This document shows, in pieces, positions 36,080 through 48,653 of a stretch of 64,000 nt of DNA. A program made the translations under genes and the position numbers. The notes below the pieces were generated by a model. The model made no database searches and had not been told where the DNA came from. It was given only the letters and a program-made list of their open reading frames with translations. The first letter of the stretch is position 1; each line of letters opens with the position of its first letter. Origin of the DNA: Coriolopsis trogii (Eukaryota > Basidiomycota > Agaricomycetes > Polyporales > Polyporaceae); the NCBI GenBank assembly GCA_020543525.1, contig JAHYIO010000031.1, positions 2,542,001 through 2,606,000 of the forward strand, given 5' to 3'.

Positions 36080-38756
36080 ATGCCTCCGAAAGCCCCTTTG
36101 ACCTCCGTTGAGGTGAGTGTCGCTGCTGAACCAATCCAGCGATACAAGCACATCCTCTCATCGCTCGATTCCCTCCTACCATAGTGCTACACCTCCTTTC
36201 ACCTCCACGACGAGCTTGCAGCTGTACAAGATGCGCTGTCGGTCACCGAAACCGAGGAGACGTGGGACTCGATAGCAAGCAGCATAACCCGCTTCGCTGC
36301 TCTATGCAACGGCAATGCCAACAAGTTCCCCTCAGAGCTTGTCGCCGCTCTCCGATCGTCCTCACGACCAATCAATTCTGCGCTGAACTCAGATCGCACG
36401 AGGCTCTCAGGTACGGCTACAGACTTTGTGACCACCGCTGCGACTGCCCTCGGAGGTGCTTTCGAACCCCTCATCCCCCACTACCTCCCCACACTCTTCG
36501 TCCTTTGCACCAAGGCCAACAAAGTCTTCGTAAATCGCGCCAAGGCGTGCATCGCTGCTCTTGTTGAACATACAGGGGCCCCCATGATCATCCACTATGC
36601 GGCAGAGTCGGCGAAGGACAAGTCTGTCTCCCTTCGGTTGGCTGCGGCCGAGACGTTGATGTCGTGCATGAAGAGCTTCAACCCACCAGACCTGGAGAAA
36701 GAAGCGAGGGCGAAGGAAATTGAGGCCGTCATTCGCTCGACTGCTGTCGATGCGAACGCGGACGTGCGGAAGGTCGCGAGGAAGATCTTCGACGCGTACA
36801 AAATCCTTCTTCCCAACAGACTCCAGAGGTGTGTATCGTCATGCGACGGATGGCTCTAGCTGTTGACTGACAGCCTCTTTGCTTAGCTTCACTGACCCAC
36901 TGACGCCGAGGACGCGGAAGTACCTCGACATTAAAGGCAATGCCGTCGTCGCTCCGATCCCTCCCCGCTCGCAACCTCCTTCCCGGCCGACCTCATCGCA
37001 ATCCGTCAACTCAACCCAGAGCGAGTCGCGCGCAGCGACAACTACCCAACCCAATTCCTCCTCTACCGCCGCAGCTCATCGCCCGACCGGGCATGTTCGC
37101 TCACGGACGATGTCCCAAACCACCTCCATGAACCAGGCCCCGCCCAGACGACCCCTCCGAGCACCCACACCCGAAATCGCCCCTGTCCCCGCCAGCGCCA
37201 GCGGCACCCACGATACCACCGCCTCTCGCCGACCGGCGCGCGAGGAGCCCAGGCGGCTCAAGGTCGACATGCCCCCTCCCGACTACATCCCTACCCACAC
37301 AGGTCCCCAGCGGCCGCAGTCCGCGACTGAGCTCCACTTCCCGTCCCATGGTCATGCACCCTCCGAACGAGCCCCGTCAGGCCCGCAACGCGTCATGCGA
37401 CCCGATGCTACGACTTCGACGACGAACGGGGTGCGCAGCGGGCCCATGCGTCCGCCGCTGTTCAACCTCAGGGCGGGCAGCTCCGACGACGGAGCTGCTG
37501 GTGGGGCTGGGGCTTGGGCGGACAAGAAAGAGCGGGTCGTTGGCGGGGCGAGGCGCGTCCTGCGGATGCCCGAGCCCGAGCATCCTGCGGCTGCCCCTTC
37601 TTCCGATGACAAGGATAAAGACAGAGGGAACGCGGCGGCGAGGCCGCCTGTACGCCCGCGGGTTATCTCGACGAGCCGGTCGACCCCGGCTGTGCCGCTG
37701 CATGCTGCGCCGACACTGAAGGAGGTGAAGAAGCTCGCTTCTTCGTTGGGCCCTTCGAGCAAGCCTGGGTCTGCCCCGGTGGCGAAAGTCAGTCGGACGG
37801 CGTCGGCGTCTGCTGCTACTGCCCCTGTATCTCAGGGTGGTGTGAGGGCACGCAGCGAGAGAGAGAAGGATGAGAAGGCGACAGAGAAGAGGGTCCGGGA
37901 GAGGACTCGGACCGGAGAGAAGGTGCAGACGAAGGAGCAGGAGAAGGAGAGGGAGCGGACGCATTCGAGGACGTCTTCCAAGGCCACAACTGCAGCTGCA
38001 GCGCCAGCACGCCCGGCTCCGACTGTCACGATGCGCGACAAGACGAACAGGGTGCACTCGAGGACCGTGTCGGGAGCTACGAAGGCCTCGGAGAAGGACG
38101 TTCAGAAGCCGCCAGTGGCGAGCAAGCCGACCAAGTCGCGGTCGACTCCCGCCCCTGAGGTTCCTGAGGTCCTCGAGATCGTCTCCTCGGTTGAAGTCCC
38201 GCTCCCCGAAACTCCCAAAGTCGGCCCCGCTGCCGCCGAAGAGCCTGTTTCTGTTGATCTTATCTGCCTCGACACGCCCGAGCAGGAGGCATCCGCTGCT
38301 CCAGAGTCAGCCCCGGAGGAGGAAGGTGTTCCGCCTCTTGACCTGGTGTCGAGCGAAAGCGACAGTGGCACCGTCCCTTTGCCTGTCGACGTTCCGCTTC
38401 CATCTTTCAATCCGAATTCGGAGGGCACATTCACACCCCCGGAGCCTGAGGCGGAGACAGAAGCAACCCCTGTTCCACCAGCCATCGACATTACTGAACC
38501 GCGCACTCCAGAGGAGAGGCCGCGTCGGCGAGCTGCAGAAGTCGAGCAGACACCGATATCTTCACTGGTTGCGTCGATCCAGCGCGGCTTCCTTTCGATG
38601 CACGGCGGCTCACCCCTTCCGCCGATGATCGAAGAGGAGGACAGCATGATGATGCTGCTGGAGGGAGACGAGGAGGATCGGGATGGGAGGGTGTTTGGTG
38701 TGGACGGACTGATCCCACCTGCGCCTCTGACTGTGAAGCCGCTGTTTGCGAGGTAG
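36080..38756 (+). CDS. CLASP-like TOG-domain microtubule-associated protein
   Basis: Three exons are proposed: 36080-36112, 36185-36828 and 36887-38756, with introns of 72 and 58 nt. They give 848 residues. Residues 15-225 are alpha-helical repeats of the CLASP N-terminal (TOG-like) type: ETEETWDSIASSITRFAALC, then FEPLIPHYLPTLFVLCTKANKVFVNRA, KDKSVSLRLAAAETLMSCM and ANADVRKVARKIFDAY. TOG domains bind tubulin. The remaining 620 residues are disordered, rich in Pro, Ser, Thr, Ala and Arg, with basic Ser/Arg patches that resemble microtubule-lattice or EB1-binding regions. I see no second TOG array, so it is shorter than animal CLASPs. The first exon codes only 11 residues, and its start is the least certain part. 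A CLIP-170 homologue follows 1.1 kb downstream. Confidence 0.78.
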
Positions 38757-39152
38757 AGTGCGTATGCGTGAGGCAGGCGAGCTCTGGATTGTTTGGAGTT
38801 TGCGTTGCGTTGCTGTGAGGATCTGTTAGCCGTACTTGCGGTGTACGCATTCGATTGGCTTTGCTCATGACTTGTATCCGTATTCATACTGTAGTGTGCC
38901 AAGTACTGAGCATATGCTTAGCCTACCTCCGTACGGTCTATGTTATTACGCAGACTGTTCGCGTGCGGGTACAGGCATAGGACATGCCACAAGATTAAAC
39001 TGGGCCAGTTTGTAATCAGAGCTCTATACTGTAATGCAACTGTGCCAATTCTACGTTACTAGTAATCCCTCTGAGAACGATATATGACGTTAAGTGACCA
39101 TGCTTGAGGGAAGAAGGATGGTACACTCACAAACACAACGGCTCAGACCATG
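38757..39152. other. Convergent 3' regions of the CLASP-like and bL34m genes
   Basis: The 396-base spacer is AT-richer than its surroundings, as expected of fungal terminator regions. No gene is seen. Confidence 0.45.
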
Positions 39153-39536
39153 CTAGTGGGAAAGATACAATCTGCCCTTGGCCCTCCTCCGGGCCAGCAT
39201 CTTGCGTCCGTTGACGCTACGTTTGCGCGTCAGGAAGCCGTGCTTGCGTTTCCTCTTGCGCTGTGAAGGTTGGTACTCCTGGCCTTTCGTGTTGTGCCGG
39301 ACTTGGAGCAAGGAAGAGGCCACCGATGAGGTGAGGGAAGGAGCTAGATTGAAGCGCGATAGCAGGGAAGGTAGAGCACGCAGCAAGGAGGATGTTGGTG
39401 TCGCAGAGGGGAGGATGGGTCTAAATGGGACGAGAGAGGAGGCAAATGAGCTTGGGGCTACAGCACGCGGAATAGCGGCAGGCATGACAGGTCGCTGAGA
39501 CAACAGCCGAGCGAGCGAGGGCGGTATTCGCGGCAT
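39153..39536 (-). CDS. MRPL34: Mitochondrial large-subunit ribosomal protein bL34m
   Basis: A single exon gives 127 residues. The C-terminal 45 residues are the bL34 core: [20 protein letters not shown], then [19 protein letters not shown], which matches the bacterial pattern of Gln/Pro/Ser followed by Arg/Lys-rich helices. The first 75 residues are Ser/Ala/Leu/Pro-rich with basic and no acidic residues, as a mitochondrial targeting sequence should be. The start at 39536 ([12 protein letters not shown]) gives a good presequence; an in-frame ATG 18 bases upstream (MQREDK) introduces acidic residues and is less likely. The gene is intronless and divergent from the CLIP-170 homologue. Confidence 0.93.
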   Translation of the reverse strand: MPRIPPSLARLLSQRPVMPAAIPRAVAPSSFASSLVPFRPILPSATPTSSLLRALPSLLSRFNLAPSLTSSVASSLLQVRHNTKGQEYQPSQRKRKRKHGFLTRKRSVNGRKMLARRRAKGRLYLSH

Positions 39537-39875
39537 TTTGTCTTCTCGCTGCATACGATGAGCATGAGTTTCGTTCCGAAACCGCGAAGTACACACCTGA
39601 AGCTACAGCAGACCGTCGCGTTCGGTGGGAGACACGCAGAGGATGGGTAGCGCCCGGCGCTGGACACACGAAAGACCCGGGACACTGGTGCAAGTCGATG
39701 ACCCCGGGGATCGCGCGATGACCCAGTTGGGCAAAGGGAGTCGACTCGGAAGCGTGCTTAGTTGTGCGTCCAAACTTGTTCAGTCTCTCTCTCCCCTCGT
39801 CCTCTGCTAGAATATCTAATAACTAGGCACCCCACTTTCTCTCACCAGCTCTGTCTGCCCAGTCCATGTTCCTCC
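39537..39875. promoter_or_regulatory. Divergent promoter, bL34m / CLIP-170 homologue
   Basis: A 339-base region lies between two start codons facing away from each other. The plus strand is pyrimidine-rich just before the CLIP start (about 39780-39875), a common sign of a nearby transcription start in fungi. Confidence 0.45.
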
Positions 39876-42800
39876 ATGTCTGTCACTCCAGGTAAAGGCC
39901 GTACGTCCGGCATCCCCACCCCAGGCAAGCCCAGCGGTCTCCCAACCCCAGGTTTCAGGCCCCGATCTACCTCTTCTACTGGCCAGCGACCGTCAGTAGT
40001 GACCCAGGACGACGACTACGCATCTAGGGCCTTCCAGGATGCGATCCGCGCGAACGACCCTGCGCAACACCGAGGTCCACGTGCGAGCGACCTTTCGTTC
40101 GCTTCCTCGCAGCTCTCTCCGACCACTTCGACCTCATCCTTTCAGAATGGCGCGCGATCGCTCACTGCGAGCATGAGCGTACGCCCGTCGTCGGCCTCGT
40201 CGTCTTCGTCCGCCGTCAGCGCGGGACGGGCCTCTTCCACGAAGCCGTCCGTGGCGCGTCCTCCCAGCAGGACGTCGGATGTATTTGCACGGAGCGTCAG
40301 CAGGGCTGGACGCGGTTTCGAGGTCGGCGATAATGTGCGCATCGAGTCCCTGGGATTCGAGGGCACGCTCAGGTACCTCGGCGAAATTGACGGGAAACCT
40401 GGCATGTGGGCCGGTGTCGAACTCAGTGGCGGGTTCGCCGGCAAAGGCAAGAATAATGGCAGCGTGGCTGGGTGAGTAGACTCCTACTACTGCTGGAAAC
40501 TGGGTATCTGCACGCGCGTGAAGTATTGTACATGCCACACACGCCTCAGCGACGGAATGCGTGGCATGAACGATTATACGCCTTGTTTGCTCCGTCTATG
40601 CGTGGACCTCGAATCTGAAAAGACACGAGATTCCTCCTCTCTGTACGGCGTAGCATTCTGCGCATAGAGTAGAGGATCATATATGACTCTCACTTCATGC
40701 TTCTGGTAAGCCTCTTGCAAGTGTGCGAATTTCGCAACTTGAGCGGGCCTGTTTCCCTGACCACCATCCCCGAGAAACTAACTCCATGTTTTCATTTCAG
40801 TAAACAGTATTTCACGTGCCCTCCCAATTGTGGTGTCTTCGTTGCGTCAACAAAGCTATCTGCCCCAACCGCTGGGCTGCCTGTATCGCGACCCTCCTCT
40901 GTAGCATCGGTCCGCAGTGGTCGAATGACTCCATCATTCCCTCCGACTTCTGGCAGAGTAACACCATCCACGCTCCCTTCACTCGGTAATGGCCGGAAAA
41001 CACCATCGATCTCTAACGGAAGAGTAACCCCCTCAATGTCTACGGGACGTAGGACACCTAGTAACTTGCAGACCCCTTCCGCACGTCCCCGACCTTCGGT
41101 GGCAACCACTGCCACACGAACCCTCGTGACACCCGGACGTAATATTAATGTCCCAACAAATATCACACCCGGTTCACGAGCCGCGAAATACGTAGGTATG
41201 ACTGCGAAGCAGTTGTCCGGAGGCCCTGTTCGTAGCGCGGGTGCCGCAAGTCCCACCAGGTCGACAGGTTTTGGTTCTCCAAAACCACCGCCTCGACAGC
41301 TTGCGTCTCCTACGCGCAGCGCGCCCGGGTCGCCGTTCAACACACCCAAGGCCCTAGGATCCGGAAGGCCGACTGGCATTGGTATGGGCCTTCCCGGACA
41401 AATCACCCCTTCGAAATCACGACCGTCCTTCGGTAATACCCCACGTCCGAGAGTACCCAGCTCGATCGCGATGCCCCCACCTCCTTCTCCCTCCACTAGT
41501 ATATCCAGCCGTTCCGTCTCACTCAACGGCCCCCAAACACCTCTGGACACCCCAATGACATCCATGTCCGACCTCGAGATGGCCTCCAAAGCGATCCAAG
41601 ACCGCATAGCGGGCCTGATGACCAGCAAGACTCCCTCGAGCCCGCGCCCCGACTCCCGCGTATCCGCGCTGGACTCGGCCCACGTACTGGAGCTGCAGAG
41701 CCAAGTCGAGCGGCTCCAAGCCCGCCTCGACGCCGCCGAAGACGAGAACAAACGGCTCCAGACACGCGCGGACGGCGCCGAGCGCGAAGCATCGTCGCGC
41801 ATTGAGGCGCTCGTTGCGGAGCGCGACCAGCACGCGGCGCGGATCTCCGAGCTTGAGGGCACGTCGCGCACGTCCGAGCGCGCACTCACCGAGCGGGATG
41901 CGCAGATCGAGGCGCTCCAGCGGGCGGCGGAGCAGGCCGCGCACGAGGTCGAGAAGGTGCGGGGTGAGGGCGACGCGCGGCTGCGCGACCTACAGAGCAA
42001 GCTTGAGGATAAGGAGGCGCTGTTGAGCGAGCTCAGGGAGGCCGTCGAAACTCGGGAGGGCGAGCAGAGCGAGAGCGCGGCGATGTTGAAGGCGAAGAAT
42101 GCGGAGATCGCGCTGCTTGAGGCGCGCGTGCAGAAGGCGTACGCTGAGTTGGAGGAGGAGAGGCGAGAGCTGGGTAGCCAAGTCGAGGAGCTCAGGAGGG
42201 CGGGCCAGGTCGGTCTCTCTTTGAATGACTTTGGAGAACGAGACACAGTCACTGATGAAGGGCTGCGATGTGCAGGAAACTATTGCGCTGTACGAAGAGC
42301 GCTTGAGTTTAGCAGATACGAGGCGTTACGAGCTCGAGGACCTTGTCGTCTCCCTCGAAGAGCAACTTCGCGCTCAAGTACGGCCGCCGTCTCCTAGCAC
42401 GCTCGCGCGCCAAGCGACGTCGGCCGCCGAGATCGACAACGAGATGCTCCGGGACCAGGTGCAGCACCTGCAGAAGAAGATTGCAACGCTCGAGGACATG
42501 CTCGAAGATACTCGTGCGGCCAACGAGCGCGAGGACGCTGCTGTCCGCGAGCGCATCAAACGCTACAAGGACCGCGAAGAGGCCATCCGCAAGGAGCTCG
42601 CGGAAGCCAAACAGGAGGCGGATAACGTGCGGATGAGCGAGGAGAAGGCGCGTCTTCGCGTTGAAGAGATCGAGGAAGCCCTCCGCGAGAACACCGTCAC
42701 GCTCGAGAACGCGCGGGCGGAGATCGAGACGTTGCGGAACGAGATTGCGGTGAGTGTCCGGCTGTCTTCTCGTGGCCTGCGGGCAGGGCGGCTGAAGGTG

Positions 42801-44344
42801 CTGTCGGGACATAGGATCTCGAGGGTATCGCGGCGGCAGCGGCGAACACTTCGACGGACAAGCTCAGCGAGCTCGCCCCGAGGAACAACGAACGTACCGC
42901 ACGGCTGCAGGAGGAGATTGCGGAACTCAAGCGTCAGCTCGCGGAGGCCAAGGCCCAGCCAAGATACGAGAGCAGCGACCTCGAGGAAGAGCTGCACTTG
43001 CTGTTGGAAGACAAGGAGACGGTGAGATCTATGCTGTCACTGTCGGAATGTCCCCTCAACACGACGTTGCCGTTCTATTCACAGCTGCATGAGTCACTCA
43101 AGCGCACGCAGGCGGAGCTCGCAGACGAGCGTGCGATCGTCGAGGATCTGCGTGCCCTCGTCAACGAGCGGTCGGCCGAGCTTGAGACGCTTCGCAAGAA
43201 GCTGAACCGTGAGGGATCTGTGAACGGCCTCGAGACGAAGCCGCCGCCGTCTCCGTCATCCAAGCACGACCTATCTGCGGCGCGTGACGAGATCACCGGA
43301 CTCAAGTGCGTAGCTGACGTCTGCGAGCAGCTCCTGCGCCGGTCTGACGTTGTGCTACGTATAGACATATTGTGCAGGAACTCCAGAAGGAGAATGCTGC
43401 GTCCGCACAACGCTGCAAGGTTCTTGAATCCGAGAACAAGCTGCTTCTCTCGGAGACCGAACAGCTCCGTGAGGTGCGTGTCCCCCTGCAGGGTGGACGT
43501 CGCGGAGGACTATTACCTAACTCTCCACACCACACAGGATCTCAAGGCACTCGAGGAAGACGTCGAGAGAAACCTCGCTCGTGAGGAGGCTATGCTCTCA
43601 GGAGAGAACCCGCCTTCGCCGGGCACGCCTTCAATGGATGATATGGCGACGCTGCAACGCAGCTACAAGGACCTCAAGGCCAAGTACGAGGTATGTCTAC
43701 CGCGCGTCGTTGTGGGCGTCATGCCGGTGCTGAGTCGATTATAGGCCGAAGTAGAGCAGCTCCGGAAGAAGGTCGCCGATCTGGAGATGAAGAGCGCACG
43801 GCAAGTGCACGACGTGCGTCTTCTCGTGTCAAATATCGTAACGCAGCAGCCATTGACCTGTGTTCACAGCTGAACAAGGAAATCGGTGAACTAGAATCCC
43901 TCATCGAGTCAAAGGTATGCGCCCCCTTTCCCCACCGCTTACTCTCGCATCGCCGTGTCCTCATTTGTGTTTCCCTAGATCTATCGCGAGGACGAGCTCG
44001 AGCGTGAGATCGAACGGCTCAAAGACAAGCTCGCCCGGAACCAGAAGAAGTCGTCGAAGACGGACCTTCCTGAAGACCCGATGCGGCGCCCTGCCTCGTC
44101 AGCATCGACGCTCTCCTCGACGTTCGGCGCAGCCGGCGAAGAAGTGTGCGAGATATGCGAACGTCCCGGCCACGACATCTTCACGTGCGACCTGCTCAAG
44201 GGGGGCGCTGCGCCACCTAGTGCGAGCGACATGGGCTCGATAAGCTCTGCGAGGCGGCACCCCGAGGCGGAGCTCATCTGCGAGGACTGTGAGGAGCGCG
44301 GGCATTCGGCCGCCAACTGCCCACACTCGCTTGATGTCTTCTAA
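39876..44344 (+). CDS. CLIP-170 homologue (CAP-Gly, coiled coil, two zinc knuckles)
   Basis: Ten exons are proposed: 39876-40471, 40801-42208, 42276-42749, 42815-43021, 43085-43305, 43365-43473, 43538-43690, 43745-43813, 43870-43914 and 43979-44344. They give 1215 residues. The CAP-Gly domain (about 150-215) runs from FEVGDNVRIESLGFEGTLRY through GKPGMWAGVEL and GKNNGSVAG, and finishes after the first intron with KQYFTCPPNCGVFV. A Ser/Pro/Arg-rich basic linker with repeated R.TPS units follows. From about residue 440 there is a long heptad-rich coiled coil. The C-terminus carries two CCHC knuckles, CEICERPGHDIFTC and CEDCEERGHSAANC. This order defines CLIP-170/Bik1/Tip1 plus-end tracking proteins, which link microtubule tips to dynein and the cortex. 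Intron 1 is 329 nt, far above the local norm. Confidence 0.93.
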
Positions 44345-45508
44345 ATTCTGACTCTCTTGATTGCTCTCTGCTCGTCTTCTTCTTATGATGTCTGTTCAGA
44401 ACGCTTTCTTAGTCGCTTGTTGTCCATGGCCCCCGCAGTCTTTCCCCCAAAACCAAACTGTAGCAAATCCAGCCCGTTACCGCCTCTCGTTATTGACTTT
44501 CCTCACTTTCGTCTGTCCTGCAATTTCGCGCATATTCAATGCACATGCACGTTTGCACAACGCATCACTACCCTCGTTTTCCTTCATCTCGTTTCGGTGA
44601 TAATTTGCACATTGTACTTGTGTTTTGTTCACTCTCCTTTGAAGCAGTTGACCACCAAGTGAGTTTGGCCTTACAAGATACATTACATACCCTCTATGAT
44701 GTCGCACCCTGGCAAGGGCGTAGGTATACCAGTATCACACATCCCATATGATAAGTAACCTTCAAGCAATCTCGTGTATGGTGTGCTTGCCGGAACTTCC
44801 AAGTACGGGAGGATCAATCAACGACGTGCATTGCCATTTTAGCTCGCCATATACATAGGGTTAGGGTTAGGCGCCCGTTGAGGCATAAAAAAAGTGGCCT
44901 GCCCAGCCCGAGGGCCGAAGCAGGACAGGGAAATATTGAGACGGTGCATGAGCCGAAGCCCATACAAACCGCGGGCACCCCCTGAGGACAAGGTCGCCGT
45001 GCTATGAGAGGTCCCCACGGCCCACAACCCCAGGTACATGAAGGGAGCTGTGCCATCAAGGTAAGTATGAGTTGTTGCGACGTCTCTCTGGGCATTATAT
45101 ACTCGCATGGCCGCGCACGGACCAGGGACGTTCAGGGCAGGCGTGGACGTGAGAAGACCGGTATCGTAGCGAGCGCGTCTGTCTGAACGCGCTCGTGACT
45201 GGCTTGTTGGGATGATGCAGAGCGTCCTGCTCGTATCAAGGCCTATCGGGTTCAGAAGTACGCTGTCGAGTAAGCATGCGCATGTCCGGATGGCGCGATG
45301 GACGTTGTTCTCCACGACATCTGCCAACGCGAGCGGGGTGAGAGCGATGACCCCATTCCGGATGTGAGGCTCATCTGCTCAAATACCAGTCGGAAAGACG
45401 AGACTGATTTCCTCCGACGGACCCTGACTTTCCGACTTACCTCCATCTCTCTGGACCTTGCGTTTTGCGCATACGACCCTCGTGTCCGTACCTGTTGTTC
45501 GAACTACC
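44345..45508. other. Intergenic region with a short telomere-like repeat
   Basis: These 1.16 kb hold the 3' region of the CLIP homologue and the promoter of the CoA-binding gene. Short overlapping frames only. The telomere-like run is listed separately. Confidence 0.45.
44856..44871 (+). repeat. Interstitial telomere-like repeat
   Basis: TAGGGTTAGGGTTAGG is 2.7 copies of the TTAGGG unit used by most basidiomycete telomeres. It is surrounded by ordinary intergenic sequence. Confidence 0.7.
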
Positions 45509-46131
45509 ATGTCTAGCTTGGCCGGCATCCAGAAGACGTTTCTCTCGGCGCCTCATTATGCCGTCGTGGGTGCGTCCAAGGATCAGACCAAGTTTGGGAC
45601 AAAGGTGCGTAAGGTTCCGTGTACATGATGTCGATGCAAGTACAACGCGCTGACCTGTTGGCCAATGGACAGGTCCTGAAGTGGTACCAGGCCAGGAACA
45701 AGGACGTCACTCCCGTCCACCCGGTACGCCGCCTTCCCCCTCGGCCACATGCCCGCCCGATGTCTCACCTCCACACAGAAAGAAGACGAGCTTGAGGGCG
45801 TGAAGACGGTCCGCAGTATCGCCGACCTGCCCGCTCCTTCAGAGACCTCTGTCAGCATCATCACTCCGCCCAAGGTACGCCTGCGTTCCCGGTCTGCTAC
45901 CACGTCCGTACGCATAGTATGCATACCGTTGACGATGCGCACGCACAGATCACCCTTGGCATCCTTGAGCAAGCCAAGGCGCTCAACGTGCCTGCCCTCT
46001 GGCTCCAGCCTGGCGCGGAGGACGCAGCTGTCGTGGAGTACATCAAACAGAACGGTCTCGAAGATCGCGTCATCTATGGCGGACCGTGCATCCTCGTCGA
46101 GGGCGACGGCATCATCCAGAGTCTCTTGTAG
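45509..46131 (+). CDS. Small CoA-binding-domain protein (YccU-like)
   Basis: Four exons are proposed: 45509-45604, 45673-45723, 45779-45874 and 45949-46131, with introns of 68, 55 and 74 nt. They give 141 residues. A single CoA-binding Rossmann-like domain spans the protein: YAVVGASKDQTKFGTKVLKW, then VKTVRSIADLP, VSIITPPK, ALNVPALWLQPGAED and VIYGGPCILVEG. It is the stand-alone form of the domain found in succinyl-CoA ligase alpha. Bacterial YccU proteins are similar, and the physiological role is not known. It has no targeting sequence, so the cytosol is likely. Phase closes at zero at every intron. Confidence 0.88.
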
Positions 46132-48653
46132 ACGCTCCCGTACAGGATGATTAACTCACTGTTGGGTTGTGTCTGTAGCTGCATGGAAGATTGAGTGCCG
46201 CCTTTACGTGTGCGACCCGCTCTCCAGACCTTCATGCGTCCAAGAAGGAATGAGCGGTCAAGCGAGTGCTAGGCTCCTGGAGAAAGACGCGCATATGTCA
46301 AACACGCTTCTTTTGATGCCCGCGGCCGTCGTCACTGAGGTCATCCCGTGCTCGACGCAAGCGCAGACATTCGACCGCTGTTGGGAATCAAGATGAAGGA
46401 TGGTGTGCGCGGATCAGTACACCCGGTGCCTTGTTTGGCCCACAGCCCGCAGCGCGAGTGGTTTATTCGCCAATGTCCGATATCCTGGATCCGGTCCCTC
46501 GCCGTGTCTCTGGTGTGCATTGCCATGTCCGCGTTTAGGACGTTCCACTCCGAAAACTTCCTGGCGGTATGAACGGAGAGGCGCAACCTGACTCCGAGAT
46601 GATAGATCAGACGCTGCACGAAGCCGTCCTGGTTTGAAAAGAACGGCGCTATGCTCTCGGACTGGTCAACCCGTTCCCTAACACCCGGTTATGGCGCCCA
46701 AGAAGCCCATGAGGCGGACGTCAGGCATCTGCAACTCCGGAGATGACTGCTGCTTGTAGTACAGGAGAGCCAAGAGAGTCTGTCGAGTGGAGCGCTCCAA
46801 CCAGCTTCTGGTCCCTCCTGGGCGCTGCTGCTCCCGCGAGCAGTCGTGTACCGTGCGACCTGTAAGCCACTGGCATCTCGACGTCCCAATCTGCTAAAAA
46901 GCCCTTCACAGAACCACGCGTGGACAGAAACCTGACGGGAGAGAACCCAGAGAAGTCAGTGATCTTCTTGACCCTGGCCTCAGGACGTGCGTCTCGACGG
47001 CCATCTCAACCCTCTGCGCTTGAGCATCCGGAGTTCGGCAATGGTACTACCGGGCCGCCGATCGAGCATATGGTTAGACGCGATCCGGAAGTCTGAAGCC
47101 AAAAGCATACCTAACGGACATGCCAGCTCTTCCGGCCACCTCGTTGTAGTCTGTAGATGAGTGCCGCCTCGGTTTGGGGAGGTGAGTTGCCGGATGTATC
47201 AAACAACGTCCGACGCGTGGGCGGCAAAACTCCACGCGGGCCGGTAGATTCATGCTCGCAAACCACCCTGCAGTGCTTGGCAGTCCCAGAGGTCAGCGAG
47301 GCACTTGATCCGCGAGACTCTGTCTACCACATGAATGGTGGTAGGTAAGCTTGCGCTCCGACGCTGTCAGAAAACCAACAGTGACGGCACCGATCCTCTG
47401 GATGATGTGTCGGCGGGCAGACGTCCAAAGATCATTCCGATGCCGCACCCCTGCACTGGCAGGAGGACCCTGACAGTGCGTGCTCAGGATGTTGTTCAAC
47501 AATCCGGTCCAGGCGGACTCTTGGATTATTGCGATTCGAATATGATATCTGTCAAGAGTTATGGTGTTGGAAGCGACACTCTGGCGCGCAATATACGGCG
47601 GCGGAACTAGAAGACTGATCACTCCAGCAATGAACAACTGCGCGGAATATTCTTCACGTCCCTTGAAACATACATATGTCTCGTCTCCTCGTGTCCATCT
47701 GCAAGCAATCCAGGTGATGCACGCCAGGGAGCCATGGCCGTCCGACCTCTCCTGCAACCGGATCTCGTAACGTTCACACGGCAGCATGCCTGCAGAAGAG
47801 TCGTCTCTGACTTCTGACAGGAGTCCTATAGTTGGAATGTCAGCGAGCGTGTCCTAGAGAATAGTGACCCATGCCGCCCTTGCGCACGATGTGTATACCC
47901 AGAACGGAGGTGTTCCGGCTTACGCACAATACTTGACAATCACCTTGTGGGATACCACCGCAGCGACGGAGGAGACAGTGCTACCATGGCGCTGTGCTGG
48001 CATGATTGCTTCAGCGGCGTGGACGGCGATAGGTTCTGTCGTTGATGTCCCTGAAACGTACTCATGCCTCCGGTCTCCTTACAGAACTCGCCGAATTCAA
48101 ATTCACGAGATGCGCCATAGCTCCTAGAAGCCTGCTTCATGTGGCCACAGTGGACAAGGTTATGCTGCATTCCGTCTACGGGAAGGAGCCACTTACATGC
48201 ACATCCATCTTGACGTGGCGCAACCCGCATAACGAATACCCATTGATAGGAGCAAAGTGAACCCGCAGACCATTCCTTTCCATCTGTCGAAGTGCCCTGC
48301 ATCAACAGAACATTCTGCCTTACGCAACTCGTCGGCGGCTTTGTGCCTCGCACTCATCTCTGACAGGCTTCACCGACCGTGACACAGACACTCTGGGCGC
48401 TTTCTCGCTCGTCGAGGTAGGGACGCAACGCTACACCACCAATCTAGAATAACTCGAGATGCGCATGCAGCGTCAGTGACAAGTCGGAGAGATCATCCGC
48501 GGTGACACTCACCCCATAGCGCTCTGGAAAAACCAACGGCAAGCGCGACGTTCCTGGAAACAGCAGGAGGCAGGTTCCATTCGTCAAACCCCAAAACACG
48601 CATCTCCCCAACGACCCCATCTGCCACCGCGCACGCTTACGGCTATACTGTGG
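46132..48653. other. 2.5-kb stretch with no assigned gene
   Basis: Some leftward frames look partly protein-like, for example LSEVRDDSSAGMLPCERYEI near 47.8 kb and RHKAADELRKAECSV near 48.3 kb, each next to possible splice sites. I could not join them in phase or assign a family. They may be a degenerate gene or chance frames. No RNA gene or repeat is seen. Confidence 0.4.

Noticed and set aside
40792..42252. 486-codon open frame on the minus strand opposite the CLIP-170 coiled coil
   Set aside because: It is the antisense of a strongly conserved exon. Its Ser/Arg/Ala composition mirrors Glu/Leu/Ala codons on the sense strand, and it has no domain.
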